DNA of 64,000 bases. Origin: Fomitopsis serialis. Taxonomy: Eukaryota; Basidiomycota; Agaricomycetes; Polyporales; Fomitopsidaceae. The DNA is taken from the NCBI RefSeq assembly GCF_022376445.1, contig NW_025955030.1:150574-214573 (forward strand), read 5' to 3'. A model generated the notes under the pieces. That model did no database searches, was not told the origin of the DNA, and was given only the letters and a program-made list of their open reading frames with translations. Numbering within the stretch: position 1 is the stretch's first letter; the number at the start of each line of letters is the position of its first letter. A program made the translations under genes and the position numbers. Positions 1 through 15,490 of this stretch are shown here, in pieces.

Positions 1-27
1 CATCCTGAGTATCGCCGCCACGTAGCT

Positions 28-1353
28 CCTAGAGTCATACCGCGACGCCTCGCTCACGGAGACGGGTGTGGAGATCTACCTTCACATTATTGACGCCTCG
101 TTTGCTACGGTGGCGGGAAGAGGTACGAAGGTCAGTCACGTCACAAGCATATCGCAATAACCAAAGCGTCTGCAGTTTTCGAACTTCGGAAGCAGTTATC
201 TAACGGGCATCAAATCGAGGTATTTGAGCACAGCTGTTCCGTGTTCACAATTGATAAGCAATTCATTCTATTCAGATCCGTAAAGAGGAGTCCTTGCGAT
301 CCTTGCTTCTGGACATCACTTCTTGCAGGGAGCGGATACGTGCGGTGACGGACTCCGCAAAACTGCTGGACGCTGAAGACATCTCCCGCTCGCAATCCTA
401 CGTGCATGTTCTGCGCGTCTTCGAGGTCGAGATGCTCTGTCATTTGAGAGATTGGGAACAACTTCTACAGGTCATCAATGTAGGTTCTCTACGGGCATGA
501 ACTCTGACATGTCGCATTGAGGGAATGGTCAGGAGACAATTCAATCAAAGCCAGGCGCGATGGATACATACGAAGCTATTACAGATGTCCTCGTGAGTTA
601 TCTTCTATCCTTTCTCCCTTATGTCCAGACGTAGACACAAAACAGTGGGTAGAGAAGGACTGTCCGGTCAACGGTAGGTTCGCTACATTCACCTATCCGG
701 TACTAGCGGACTCAGGCGGTACTTTGCAGTGCTCTTCACTGCATTGGAGGTACGGAGTGCCTCGCCGCGGCCCGCCGACTACTTACCGGCCTGCTATAGG
801 CTATCCTCCATGCAAGCCTCGACCGCGGCTCTCTATCGATAGAGAAATTCTCGAGATGGCTACGTGCGATATGTACAATGCTTCTCTCCCGCAATACAGC
901 CGAGGACAGAACCAAAGCCATCGGATACGTCGAACAAGCTGTTAATGTTCTCGAAGATCACACAGACGGCGATGCACAGGTATGTCTCGAATTTGTTCAC
1001 CGCAGGCCGGTCATCTGACGCTTCGAACTGCGTTAGGCTTATCCGATTGACGAGCGGCAGTGGTTGCTCGGGACCTCATACAATACAGGAATCGAGTGTT
1101 TACAGCGCGTGCCGTTCGCATTGGATATATGCTTGGTTGCTCACTGCTCTGATAGTGCGTCATTACTGGACGAGGCGAAGAGATGGTTCGAGGCCTCCAC
1201 CACTATCTGTCGGTTCGTGCCGGATGGGGAAAGTCGAGCAAACAAGGTGAGCAGCTATGTTGCATCCGCAAAGCTTCTCGTTAGTCATTGGAGAAGATTT
1301 CGGAGACGTACACGCGTCTATTGGAACGATATGCAACTTATTCTGCGGCTTGA
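28..1353 (+). CDS. Spo22/ZIP4-like meiotic TPR protein, C-terminal part
   Basis: This is the 3' part of a gene whose start lies upstream of the window. Spliced exon stretches read like the C-terminal half of the Spo22/ZIP4/TEX11 family, helical-repeat proteins of the synapsis-initiation/crossover machinery in meiotic nuclei. Visible blocks are KLLDAEDISRSQSYVHVLRV (about 363-420), WLRAICTMLLSRNTAEDRTK (about 855-915), WLLGTSYNTGIECL (about 1050-1095) and LLDEAKRWFEASTTICRFVP (about 1163-1225). Likely introns are about 131-274, 480-522, 750-844, 979-1035 and one from 1246. The last exon ends in TYTRLLERYATYSAA and TGA at 1351-1353. The first exon boundary, just after an AG at about 27, is inferred. 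Family assignment rests on the motif pattern only. Confidence 0.62.
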
Positions 1354-2832
1354 CCCACGAAGACGTGACTTTTCCATTTTGTCTATTAGATGCCTCCATG
1401 GTCCACCGTCATGTTGTATGTCTGCTGATGCTCACGGGGACGGACCAGAGGCTTTGCCTGGATGTATTGCTGTGCCTGCTATGTGTCATATATGTAAATC
1501 TATCATGCATTGTTCCACCGGAGGTTAAGCGGCATGCACTTGTGAACGATGTCAACGACTGCAGCCGCTATTTTATGGCAGTACCGGACGGAGCAACATC
1601 CAAGACGTGATGTGCAACACACTGTGACAATGTTTGTTCGAGGCAACCCTAGCATGGATAAGCGCGAGCAAATGCTACTGGTCACTCCCGAATCACCTCA
1701 CCGGTGCCGGCGATTACTTAACGAATGATACTCGAGGTCATAGTGCTAGTGTTACATGGTCTGATGGCTTTCAGCAATGTTTAGGCTGCATTACTACGCC
1801 GCAATCAGGTCCTGACCTCAAGGTGACTTTGACGAACAGCATCGTGGGCCGCTCGTATCCCGGTTCGCTCAGAGAAATTTACGGCAAGCGGGAAGCAGGC
1901 TGTTAGGCTCCAGTGGATAGTACTGAGTGGTCAGTCCACTTAGAGGCTGGGAAGCTCCAGTGTAATCGATAGGAGTCCTCGTGCTCTCAAAATAATCGCG
2001 CCAGGTCTGACGTCGACTGAAATTGAGACCGCTCAGCGATTTACTTGCCGTGTACATATGTTTAGTGACCCATTCTATGACTGATCTTCAGCGCGGTGTG
2101 GCGCAAATTCTATGACCACTCCAAGGTGAGTTGAATCGGGACCGAGACACCATCATACATTCGTCCCCTCCTCCCATGCGGAGTCTCAACAGTGCCAGTG
2201 AGGCCGACGATATAGCCGTTCAATCCCGACGACCCAGAAAATCGGAGCGGCCCTTGCAACCTGCTGTTGGAAGAGGATGCCGTAGACGCGCACGAATGAG
2301 ACATCCCGCCTATCATGAATAGCATGTCTCCATAGGTCGTTGCTGTTGCTAGAGAATTTGATCTGCCCGAGGACATACATACCACGCTTTCCTGCCGCGC
2401 GGACCTTACTCTGCCCGTACAAGAGTTTTGGTTCAAATGTCGATCGGGTCCTCGGACTGTATCGCGGCTCGCATCGTAGAGATGAGTTGTGGGAGGGGAC
2501 GAGGAGGGGAGACGACGGCTGCGGGGGTAAGTGTCGCTAGTCACAGTGTTTGATGCTGCTGGACCTCTTGAACAAGGGTATCGGAGTGAAAGGTTCCATG
2601 GTACGTACTGCATTCACCGTCCATTCCCCTGAATGATGACATATCCTCATGTTGTACCTAATAATTGTTTCGTTGATTCGCTTCTGTCAAAAACTGAGGT
2701 TCCCATGACCGCGTTGTGGGCAACGTTCAGACGTATGCAGCTCACTATTCAACTGCTGCCGTTATGTCACTGTCTGAGAGGCACACCGTGTGAGGGCATT
2801 CAAGTTCGACATTCGGAAGGACTCAGCCCGAG
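1354..2832. other. Gene-free stretch, nothing supported
   Basis: I see no reading frame with protein-like composition, no convincing exon chain and no repeat in this 1.5 kb. A 167-codon open frame on the minus strand (2110-2613) has a faint Kelch-like phrase (TYGDMLFMIGG) but no start, no second repeat and no continuation. Confidence 0.5.
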
Positions 2833-2840
2833 TATATAAA
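2833..2840 (+). promoter_or_regulatory. TATA box of the small Cys-rich gene
   Basis: TATATAAA lies 108 bases upstream of the ATG at 2948, followed by a CA-rich leader. This is a typical position for a TATA-containing fungal promoter and suggests a strongly or conditionally expressed gene. Confidence 0.55.
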
Positions 2841-2947
2841 CTGGAGGACCTATGTAATCTTGTCATTATCACCACAAGTTTGAAACACAGTACTATCAGC
2901 GGACACCACACACCAATCAACCACTACTCCTTCGACCAAACACTAGT

Positions 2948-3201
2948 ATGCCGCCTCACCACTGCGTGTTCTGCCAGAAGGCCACCGTGAAAACCGGCGG
3001 CCAGTGTAAAACAAATGCGGACGATACGTCGCATGCGCCCAGAACTGTGGCAACTTTGTGGCCAAAGCTGGGACAACGTGCCCGGCCTGTGATGCGAAGC
3101 TGCAGGTTAGTACATGTTCACCGTTGTGATTGTGTTCCTCGTTCATGTAGTCTGCGAGTATAGCTGCGCGGGCGGAGAAGGCGAAAGGGAAAGGGAAATG
3201 A
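2948..3201 (+). CDS. Small Cys-rich zinc-ribbon-like protein, frame broken by 2 bases
   Basis: The protein would have about 68 residues. It opens with MPPHHCVFCQKATVKTGGQC (CxxC), continues with CGRYVACAQNCGNFVA and CPACDAKLQ (CxxC), and ends in a short basic tail, EKAKGKGK. The paired cysteines suggest a zinc-binding module; I do not recognise the family and assign no function. Exon 1 runs to 3105, a 45-base intron occupies 3106-3150 (GTTAGT...TAG), and exon 2 ends in TGA at 3199-3201. Two extra bases around 3011-3015 shift the frame between QCKT and CGRYV. Without them the gene reads straight through, so this is either a sequencing error or a recent break. The TATA box upstream supports a real gene. 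Confidence 0.55.
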
Positions 3202-3513
3202 GGTGCGTCCGAACGGAGCGAGTTCGCAGATGTGCCTGTATTGAACTGTGCGATTGGGATGAGCATGATGGTGGATGCGAGCGGAATACTATTATGTACT
3301 ACCAGTATACATGGCAGCTTCAAGGTCTTCATGTCATCTCAATGACGTTACCGCATAAATGGAAGCACGTGGCAAACCGCCCGCCGACGCTTGAGCTTGA
3401 GCTTGAGCGCTAGCGACAGTTCTTGGGGAATCCCAAGTATGCACTACTGAGTACTTTATTCGTTAACAGCGGGAGCGAGGACTCGGAGGCCACCCTACTC
3501 TCCTCTTGCCATC

Positions 3514-4731
3514 ATGTCGACGTCGGGAAGTGCATCCTCTCTCGACTCTGATGATGCCGCGACGCTCTCCGCCACTAATTGGGACGTCATCCAGAAACTT
3601 GTGGGCACGATCCTAGGTGGCAAACAGACATCCTGGGGGCGTACCACGTCCGGCAGCTTCAACCTCGTTCGCTTCCTGCATGTGGAGGACCAGCCGGACG
3701 TCGTCGTGCGGGTTCCACTGAACCACGTTGAAACCCCCGAAAATGCCGTACGCGACGTTGTCGCGACCATGCAGTACTTCCACGAGAAAACCAAAGTCCC
3801 TATCCCGCGCATCATCTCTTACAGCTCCTCGGCTGACGAGGTCAGCCGTCCCTACGTCGTCACTACAGAAGCGCAAGGAGTCGCCCTTTCTGGGATCTGG
3901 GATAATATGCTTGACCACAGACGCGATATGATACTGCACCAGGTCGTCGAGCTGCTGCTCGAGATGTACTCGCATCGGTTCGATAAGATCGGGGCATTAT
4001 CCCGCGAAGGAGATGCCGGGGCGTGGGTGATACGAGCATCCCAGGGTTCGGAACAGCAGAGTCGAGTGTACACCAGTGGCACAGACTACTGGATCGATCA
4101 CGCCACACGCAGGCTCGCGAACATAGTAGACGAAGCGAATGGTGACTCTGCCATCTACGAGTACGCTCACGTGTGGTGGATGCGGTCCCTCGTCCCCGCA
4201 CTCTACGACAATGCTCTCGACGAAGACGGATTCCCGCTCATGCACGGCGACTTCCACTCCCAAAACATCTTCGTCGTCGACGCCGAGACGGATAACCCGC
4301 GAATCAGCTCCGTCATCGACTGGGACAATACGGGGACCATCTGCACGAGCTCGTTCTCACAACCGCCGTTCTTCCTCGTCGACCATCCGCTCGCCGACCC
4401 TGACGGCGAGAAGACGCAGGCCGCAGCGAAGAGGAACGCGCGTGACCGCGAGGTCTTTGCGCGCCTGCTGCGGGAAGAGGAGCTCAGGCGTTTCCCGAAC
4501 CGTCCGCCGAGGCTCTCGAAGGCGCACGAGAGCTGGGAGGGCGTGTACTTGTTCGAGCAGTGCGTGGATGGTGGCGTGATGTACAGTGCCCTATGGGATC
4601 ACTTCGTGGAGCATATTGTGGGCGACAAGGCCGCTCATCAGGAGTACATCTTTGGGCTGATTGAGAAAGGTGTCCTCAAATCGGTTGCAGAGCGGATGGG
4701 ACGTACCGGTGATACAGTTGACGAAGAGTAA
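3514..4731 (+). CDS. APH-family (aminoglycoside phosphotransferase-like) kinase
   Basis: This is a single-exon gene of 405 codons with ATG at 3514 in a good context (ATCATGTCG). It has a protein-kinase-like fold of the APH family. A glycine-rich segment with GRTTSGSFNLVRF lies near residues 42-54. A VVVRVP strand (lysine replaced, as in many fungal members) is near 69, the catalytic loop LMHGDFHSQN near 242-251, and the metal-binding VIDWDN near 267-272. Fungal members of this family are numerous and mostly uncharacterised. They probably phosphorylate small molecules or act as pseudo-enzymes, and drug resistance should not be inferred. The C-terminus is acidic. It is one of the few genes here with no frame break. 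Confidence 0.85.
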   Translation: MSTSGSASSLDSDDAATLSATNWDVIQKLVGTILGGKQTSWGRTTSGSFNLVRFLHVEDQPDVVVRVPLNHVETPENAVRDVVATMQYFHEKTKVPIPRIISYSSSADEVSRPYVVTTEAQGVALSGIWDNMLDHRRDMILHQVVELLLEMYSHRFDKIGALSREGDAGAWVIRASQGSEQQSRVYTSGTDYWIDHATRRLANIVDEANGDSAIYEYAHVWWMRSLVPALYDNALDEDGFPLMHGDFHSQNIFVVDAETDNPRISSVIDWDNTGTICTSSFSQPPFFLVDHPLADPDGEKTQAAAKRNARDREVFARLLREEELRRFPNRPPRLSKAHESWEGVYLFEQCVDGGVMYSALWDHFVEHIVGDKAAHQEYIFGLIEKGVLKSVAERMGRTGDTVDEE

Positions 4732-8442
<3,711 letters not shown>

Positions 8443-8908
8443 CTCGAAGGGGGTACCATTAGCTACATTACTTGAGTATGATACATGCGACATGCTACAC
8501 AATACAGAATGCGGTGCTTCCTCCCGGCGCCAGTCCATGGATGCGATTGTGCTGTACATACATTCACTTCACAGTGTTTCCCAGCCTCCGCAATCTACGG
8601 TGCTTTCCAGACGTCTAGCAATCAGGGTGGGTACCCCTTGATTCAACCACACCTTCCTCACTTCTTCCCATCTTGCGTGGTGCAAGTACTGCCTCCGGCC
8701 TCGCCTGTACACGGGTTAGAACGTATTCTCGTCGACATGGGATGTGAAGACGAACCTCATGGATACATCTACCTCGCCGTGGATGTCTAGATATGGCGAC
8801 TGTGTGAACGCCCCGTTGTTCGCATAAATATACAACAATGAGCTTCGCTTGACCAGGAAGAAGATCCCAATAGGACCTGCGCATCTTGGCGGACGTGAGC
8901 GTCCGTCG
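8443..8908. other. Convergent 3' intergenic region
   Basis: This lies between the stops of the synthetase and UBR1 genes. It holds both 3' ends. A short AT-rich run (about 8825-8840) could serve a polyadenylation signal. No gene is supported. Confidence 0.4.
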
Positions 8909-11900
8909 CTAGCCATGAACAAGAAGAAACTCACTCTCGCGTATGCATGTTACATTCCCCCGAGTTCCGTTCTCGTGGTCGGCGCAACAGTGACTCTGCA
9001 GACAGCAGGTTGCACCGCATATGAGACATATCGCCGCGTCCAACGGGACTGTTTTGCAGCGTTGGCACGTCATGATCTTGTCCTGGTCGAAATACAAGTG
9101 ATCGAGTACCATTGGAAGTTTTGTCAGGCGGTACACCACCGGATAGTCTAGAACGACTCCGCAGTTGAGCTGCGATGCGGCGTGTGAGGTTCCGTAATGC
9201 TGACACCACACGGACAACGCAGTTTGCAGAGTATCTTGATTGGGTAGGTCGGACAACGGGGGGATGTCCAACATCGTCAACAGCCGTCTGTATTCGCAGA
9301 CATCTTCCGAGACGGCAGGCGTGGGGAACGCCGCCGGGAGCATCGCGCGGCACAGAATGGCTGCTCTGCGCAGGAAGGGGAGCGTGAACATGTAGAGCAG
9401 CTTCTCTATGCGGGCTTCGCCAAAAGCCTGGCAGACCAGGTCCCCGGCTTGCTCGAATACGGGTGAGTGCCTAACCACCGACATGAAGAACATGCGAACG
9501 TCGCCGAAGAGGTCTGAATGGCGGCGTCGGGGGATCGCTGTGACGTGGTAGCTGCGAGTTTTGTTCAGTATGTAGACCAAGCCGATGACGGTCCGGGCGA
9601 GGCAAGCGTAGTACGCGAGGATGAGGACTTGTCGGAGCATGTCTGGCGCCACGGCAGCAGTCTCAATCAGGATGGTGAAGGGATCACGGAGGAGCAAGGG
9701 ATATGTGAACGACGTCAATGAACCGCGACTCCATTCTGGTAGTAGCCGCTTCATGATGGCGTGGCGCATGGAATCGCGGCCCTCGTCGGGTCTATTCCTG
9801 AAACTGAATGCAACCAGCTTGGTGAGACACGTAACTAGACCTCGTATCATGCGCAGCTGAGGCTCCGAAATAGCGTCTGGCACCATGCGGCCTGGAGTAC
9901 CCAAACCTCGTTGGGCAACCTCCATCGAGGAAATGGTATAACCGACCAAGTCCTCTGGAAGGTACAGCCCGCACCTCGGTCTCCGGGCTCTGGCTCTGGA
10001 CGGTCGCGTAGATGTCGGGTCTGCTGAGAGATATTTCTTGCCACGACCATGATTGTATCGACCATCTTGTGCACTTCAATGGGATCCCTCTGCTCTGGAG
10101 CCCGTTGGAAGGACTGATACGCAGGGTCTTGAGCAGCCCAGAAGACGAACTCCCCAGAGCCATTTCGGAACTGTAACTGCTCTAGCACTGGGTCCGCCTT
10201 TGACTTCAGGATGCTGATTCCGGCTGCTCTGGTCCATTCCGTGAACGGCAGACCATTAAGCTCAGTGCTAATGGGTGAGGTAGCAACGGGTAGAATGACG
10301 TTTCCCAGACTCTTGCACAGCGGGCATATGTACTCCTTCCTTGGTATGCTCTCCGGGTGGTTTCTGGTCGCTTGCGCCCGGTGTCTCTGTCTGATAGATG
10401 CGCTGTAAACGGTAAAGCACTCCAAATGCATCATATGTGTGCATATTGACGAATGCAGACCGAAGCGGGTATATTGCGAAGGGAAGGGTCGAAATTGTGG
10501 GCACGGTGTTTTGTGTTCTTCATCTCTGGAACGGGTGGTGGGAAGACAGGGTTCGCGTCGCTGGGGGCGACACGGTCTAGATCATCTGGGCAAAGGACAG
10601 CTTCATTAGTGTAGGTGTGCTGGCCGTCTGGATGGCGTCGCAAGAGTCGACTCGGCTGCATGAACGCGAGGGAACCAAATGCCTTTGCGGTATTCAACTC
10701 CTCTTGGCAGACGATGCATGTCCCGTACGAGACCGGTACATCGGGCGTCTCGCCCATATCATCGTCCTCATCGTCGCCGAGGTCTTCAAAGTTGATGGCG
10801 AAGCTTGCTTGCTGCGCCTTCATCTGTCTCATAATAGCCTCTTGCCTCGCCTTCGCCGCCCTCTTTTTCGCATTGACCGGATCCGCAGTATCGTCCGGAT
10901 GGTCCTCCACCAGACGCCTATGCAGGCGCACAGATTCGCGCTCGTAATTCTCCAAGCGGTCGAGAACCCATGCCACACGCGCATGATACGGCTTGAACTT
11001 GTCGTGGTGCTCGAAGTTGCACAGCACATCGAGTAATGTCTGCCCGTCCTCAAAGGTCTTTTGTACGGCTGCCTGGCTGAAGACCTTGGGCCTCTCGGTC
11101 AGCGCCACCATGATCAAGTGGACGAGCTGGTCCAGGATGGCCTCAGAAGACGGAGGAGTCGTCCCTTCCGCGTCCGTGATCATGATGATGTTGTAGATGC
11201 CGTAGAAGATGATCTGCAGCAGGACTTCCGACTCGAAGATCGCCGGGATTCTCGAAAAGGCACCGGTCTTGAAGTCGAGAGGTCTAGGAGTGAGGACCGG
11301 GTCCTCGACACCCGTCTTCCTCTTGAGCCGGTTGCGCAAGGCGGTCTCCACGTCCTCGCGCTTGTTCCGGGTGTAATGGAAGAAGAACGGGTTGACCTCA
11401 TCAAACGCTTCGTCCTTCAGCTCGTATGTTCCGATGTCCGTGGTCGAATCCGGAGGCTTGAAGTTCGCGACCCCTCGGAGGACCGTTCAAAGGATACGTC
11501 GTCCACCATGCGCTCGACAGGCGTTTAGTTAGTCGGTGAAGGTGCAGGGCCCAACCGCGAGCGCGTGGACGATCTCGCGCCGGATCGCATCCTGCATGGA
11601 CATCTTTGTCGCGCTGGCGTTTCGGTGAGGATCGTGATAACGATATAGAGTAGCTCTTCAACCATGCCTGGGAGATGCGTGTTTTCGAAGACGGGATGAA
11701 GGGTGGCGCCCGAAAATAGCCCATAAGTTGGAAGCGGTCGAGCATGCTGACGAAGACCAACTCTGGGCCTAATATCACCAACGCTGCTTGCAGGATAAAG
11801 AGATCCTGATCATAACACAGTTCTCGCAGCATGAAGTCGCGGTAATGCAAGAGCTGCCCTCGGATGGCGAAGCCGTTGCGAACCCAGAGACCCGTACGGA

Positions 11901-14295
11901 TCTGCGCGATCATGGCCAAAACTATTCGCATGGTCAGACACAATTCGACACTGTACAGATCGAACAACTTGCCTCGCAGAGGGTAGTCGATTATTGTGAG
12001 TATCGCCTGCTCGCTCACGTTACGGAGGCACGCCTCCCGCAGATTATTCAGCCCAATTTCTCGCAGCGAGTCATCGCTCAGGATGTCGACATGCTTGAAG
12101 AGCTCGGCGAGCAACCACTGTAGAGAGTGGTGGAAGCTTACCCAGCCATCCATGACGTCGAAGTCGATGACTCTGTACGTCGTATCCGCGAACGCCACAT
12201 CGTGGAAGAGTACCGGCGGGAATCTGGTGATGTCGCGATGTTCGTCCGCTACCGCCGTGGTCACAAGAGTGTGGTGCATGACCGTCGTGATCGCAGCGAC
12301 CAATTCCGATACGGTCGCCCGAGAGAAGGCTCCTCCGTAGACTTTGATCACCCTGGACAACGAAAGAGTGACGTTGAACACACTGATCCACGCATCCGCC
12401 TCGTACTCGACGTGGTTAGCCGACGCCCGTTTGTTCGGGTTCACGCACATGAAGATCTGGCAGGTCTTCGAGAAGTGCGCGATGAACTCCCGATTATGGG
12501 CGATGAGCTGCTGTACGGGCTCGTTGTGGCACAGATAGCGTAGGTCGCTGAACACAGGCATGAACCGCTTCGACTTGAAAGGAAAGGTGTCGACATCGAT
12601 GTCGGCGTTGGGGTCGGCGGGATGGATAATGCGTTTGTCCTGTATCTGGTTGGTAAAGAAGGCGGTTATGATGGACAGTAGGCGTGAGATCATGTTATGC
12701 TGTCGGACGATATACAACGCGACAGATGGAACGGTGAAGAGCTGCAATGCGAAGTACTTGATGGAGGTCTCCGCCTCTCGGTCGATGAGTAAATAAGCAT
12801 CGATGATACGATGATACACGCTAGCAAAGTGGGACGCTATAACAGATGTTTGACTCAGATGACAAGTAGTGTTTGAATATACGCGACCTACCGACTGCTA
12901 GCTTGTGCTCGTGGCTCAGACTGAGTAGAGAAGCATATACCTCCTTGAGATTGAGGCGTGGCTTCTTCCAGAGCCTGCAATGATACAGGAACAACCAATC
13001 GATGCGGCAAGGGTCATGAACCTCGGCGAGGGACTTCGAGCTTCATGAGTGGGAATCAAAGAGTAGTTCTTCCTGGGCGCAAGAAGTTCTGCAGCAACCA
13101 CCTCCCGTAAGATTAGCGTATCCGACCCCAGGCGGCTGCGAGTGAGGTCGAGGAGCCATTCGATAATGACGGTCACGATCTGTTCCCGGAATGTGTCATA
13201 CGCCCTGCGGACAGTGACCCCCAGGTCGATGTGGGAGATCGTTTGCGCCATCTCCATGAGACGTGTGGAGTTGACGTGCATTTCCACCACTTCGCGTCCC
13301 TGCTCATCAATCCGGTCTGCAATTGCCCTGGCTTCGTCTTTCGTGCGCGGCGTCATATCGCGTAGCAATTGAACGATTTCTTCGATGGAATGTTTGTCGT
13401 CGTTCCAAATGACTACGCTGAATTGATCCCTGAGCATAGGATCGCCCGACGGCTGTGCCCGAAGGTCTTCCTCGTTCATAGGAGGGTTGGTGTCGTCGGG
13501 GGAGTAGTCCAGGGTATCGATGATGAAATCCAACGCATACGCGACAGTCCTCGCCATCGTGTCCCTCAAATCCGGCGTGACGGGGACCCGGAAGGGGAAA
13601 TCGCGCACGGGAGGGACGTCCTGGCCTATCATGACTCTTGTACTCGCCCGAGGAGTGGCCTGAAGCGTCCTAAGAGCGAACGCGCTAAGATACTCGGTCG
13701 TCTCGTCCTTCGGAGGATGGTACGGGCAGTTGATGGGCGTGCGCCAAGCTTCGACGTCACCGCAGTCGCAGCATCCGCCGGATTGTTGAGCGATGAAGAA
13801 GCTGACGTTGTGGTCTACATGGTCGGTTGCCTCGAAGCACCGCGCACAGAGTACGCAGCTGTCGTCGAGGGCACAATCCCTGCAACGCGTTCGCAGATGT
13901 CAACGAACATCCACGCACGGAGTTACTAAGCACACTTACTTGCACCTGAAGCAGGCCTCTCCTTTCTTAAAGATGTAGCCACAGGGTCTCCCTGGAATGA
14001 TCGGCTGCTCCCTGTGCAGCCCGGTAGCGACCTGCACTTCGCTGAGCGTTGCGTGCGGAGGAAGGCTCGAGAGTGAACTCGGCAGGAAGAGATGGGCGTG
14101 GGGGCCCCAGAACGCGTCGTATAGTTCAGAGAGGATCTCAGCACGCGTCGCAGGCGTGAAGACGTATTTCCGTGAGCCAGGCATAGTCTCCAAAGCGAAG
14201 CGGAGGCGTGCCAGAGGATCGGACGTCCTGTCGCGAGGATGGGTATGCATGGAGCCCAACAACCTGGACGGGAATAAGGAGGACAGGCCAGACAT
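8909..14295 (-). CDS. UBR1: UBR1-type N-recognin E3 ubiquitin ligase
   Basis: This is a large E3 ligase of the Arg/N-degron pathway, about 1,750 residues. From the ATG at 14295 the order is as follows. The UBR box starts at GRPCGYIFKKGEACFRC and continues after a 60-base intron (13880-13939) with DCALDDSCVLCARCFEATDH and CCDCGDVEAW. A ClpS-like segment, FSVVIWNDDKHSIEEIV, follows near 13400. A long helical middle (12820-11400) precedes the RING region: CIVCQEEL near 10720 and YICPLCKSLGNVILP near 10320. The C-terminal Cys cluster (CQRCKTVPLDAAICLICGA) is near 9030, and the stop is at 8909. Five single-base deletions cluster at about 11710, 11615, 11530, 11512 and 11483, and the frame also slips near 13030. 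The rest is well conserved. Confidence 0.88.
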
Positions 14296-14494
14296 TATCG
14301 GCAGCTCGCAGATAGCAGAAATACGGTCTTCATCCGCCTCGAGTCTGAGGCTCCGAGATTACGACGAGTACAGGCTGAGAGAGGTCGTCAGACGTCGAGG
14401 TCCGGGTCAGACTGGGGTTAAGCGCTGGTCGCCAGTGCCACTTGAGCGCGCTCACCACCGCGTCTCTGTCACATACTACACTGCCTCGCTCGCC
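14296..14494. promoter_or_regulatory. Divergent promoter, UBR1 / TRAPPC6
   Basis: This is a 199-base gap between two start codons pointing away from each other, so it must hold both promoters or the leaders must overlap. No TATA box is obvious. Confidence 0.45.
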
Positions 14495-15422
14495 ATGTCG
14501 TCCAGAACATCAATCCAAAATCCTGCAGCGGCAATAGCCTCGAGCTCGTCTATCCCAGGGCTCGCGGCCCTCGCAGATCCCCCCACTCGCCAGATAGACG
14601 CGGCGGCCATGGACTACTTCCTCATCGAGATGGTCAGCACCCTGCGCGCATCCTCTGCCGTCGCGGCTGCGCGAGCGAAGAAGCTCGAACAAGATATGAT
14701 AGAGGCCGGCCTCATGCCCGCACCTTCGCACGTTCCCCCTACGCTCAAGGACACACAGCGAGACTCAGTGGGTAGCACCACATCGAGGACTTCGGGCGGG
14801 AAGCCCGCCCTGGACGATGAGGAAGAGGCCCTTCGGTCGCGCCTGGAGGCCATTGGCATGCATGTCGGGGCAAACGTCGCTGAGAGGTTGGTGCCGGAAT
14901 ATACTCCGGCGTGTCGTGTCTGAAGTGTGGTCGTGCTCTCAGGCTATGCCATGACCGAGGGATGTTCTCGGACACTCTCGACGCAGTCAAGTTCGTGTGC
15001 AAGGATCTCTGGGTAGCGTGCTGGGACAAACAAGTTGACAACCTGCGTACAAATCACCGCGTAGGCGTGTTCCGTATTCAGCTATGGCATGTTGACTATG
15101 CCCTTCAGGGGTATACGTATTGCAAGACAACGCGTTCCGACCTATCACACGGCTGTCTAGTGCGAGGGGCGTGCAGATGCCATACGAAAGCAAGACTGGT
15201 AAGAAATCACGGTCCGGGCGTTGAGAACTGACAGCCCCACAGTACGTCGCGATGCCGCAGGTATCCTTCGAGGCGCTCTGGTAGGCTAGGGTACCAAGCT
15301 GCCGTGGTCCCCGAGATCCTCAATTGCCACAATGTAAGGCAATACATGGTATCACAGTCAAAAAATCGCTGATCGTTGCACCGACAGGCTCGTTTCAACT
15401 GCGGCTGCCCAAAGGGCCATGA
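14495..15422 (+). CDS. TRS33: TRAPP complex subunit 6 (Trs33/TRAPPC6B)
   Basis: This is a small core subunit of the TRAPP tethering complex, acting as a Rab1/Ypt1 exchange factor in ER-Golgi traffic. The first exon encodes AAAMDYFLIEMVSTLRASSA, a family hallmark, then a low-complexity linker and a second helix (RLEAIGMHVGANVAERL). Exon 2 encodes FSDTLDAVKFVCKDLWVACW and DKQVDNLRTNHR. Exon 3 encodes GVYVLQDNAFRPITRLSS, followed by the hydrophobic C-terminal strands and SFQLRLPKGP before TGA at 15420-15422. The intron that starts in VAERL at about 14885 and the one after TNHR are GT-AG. Single bases appear to be missing near 15257 and 15282. The fold is Bet3-like. Confidence 0.82.
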
Positions 15423-15490
15423 TGCGACAAGCCCAAGTCTTGTCTATCATCCGTTTACAAGATTACACCTCCAGCCATTCGCAACCAGAG

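Noticed and set aside
2110..2613. Possible Kelch-repeat gene on the minus strand
   Set aside because: A single phrase resembling a Kelch blade, no second blade, no ATG and no flanking exons.
4139..4579. 146-codon Ser/Thr/Arg-rich frame inside the APH-like gene
   Set aside because: Shifted frame of a conserved coding exon; composition artefact.
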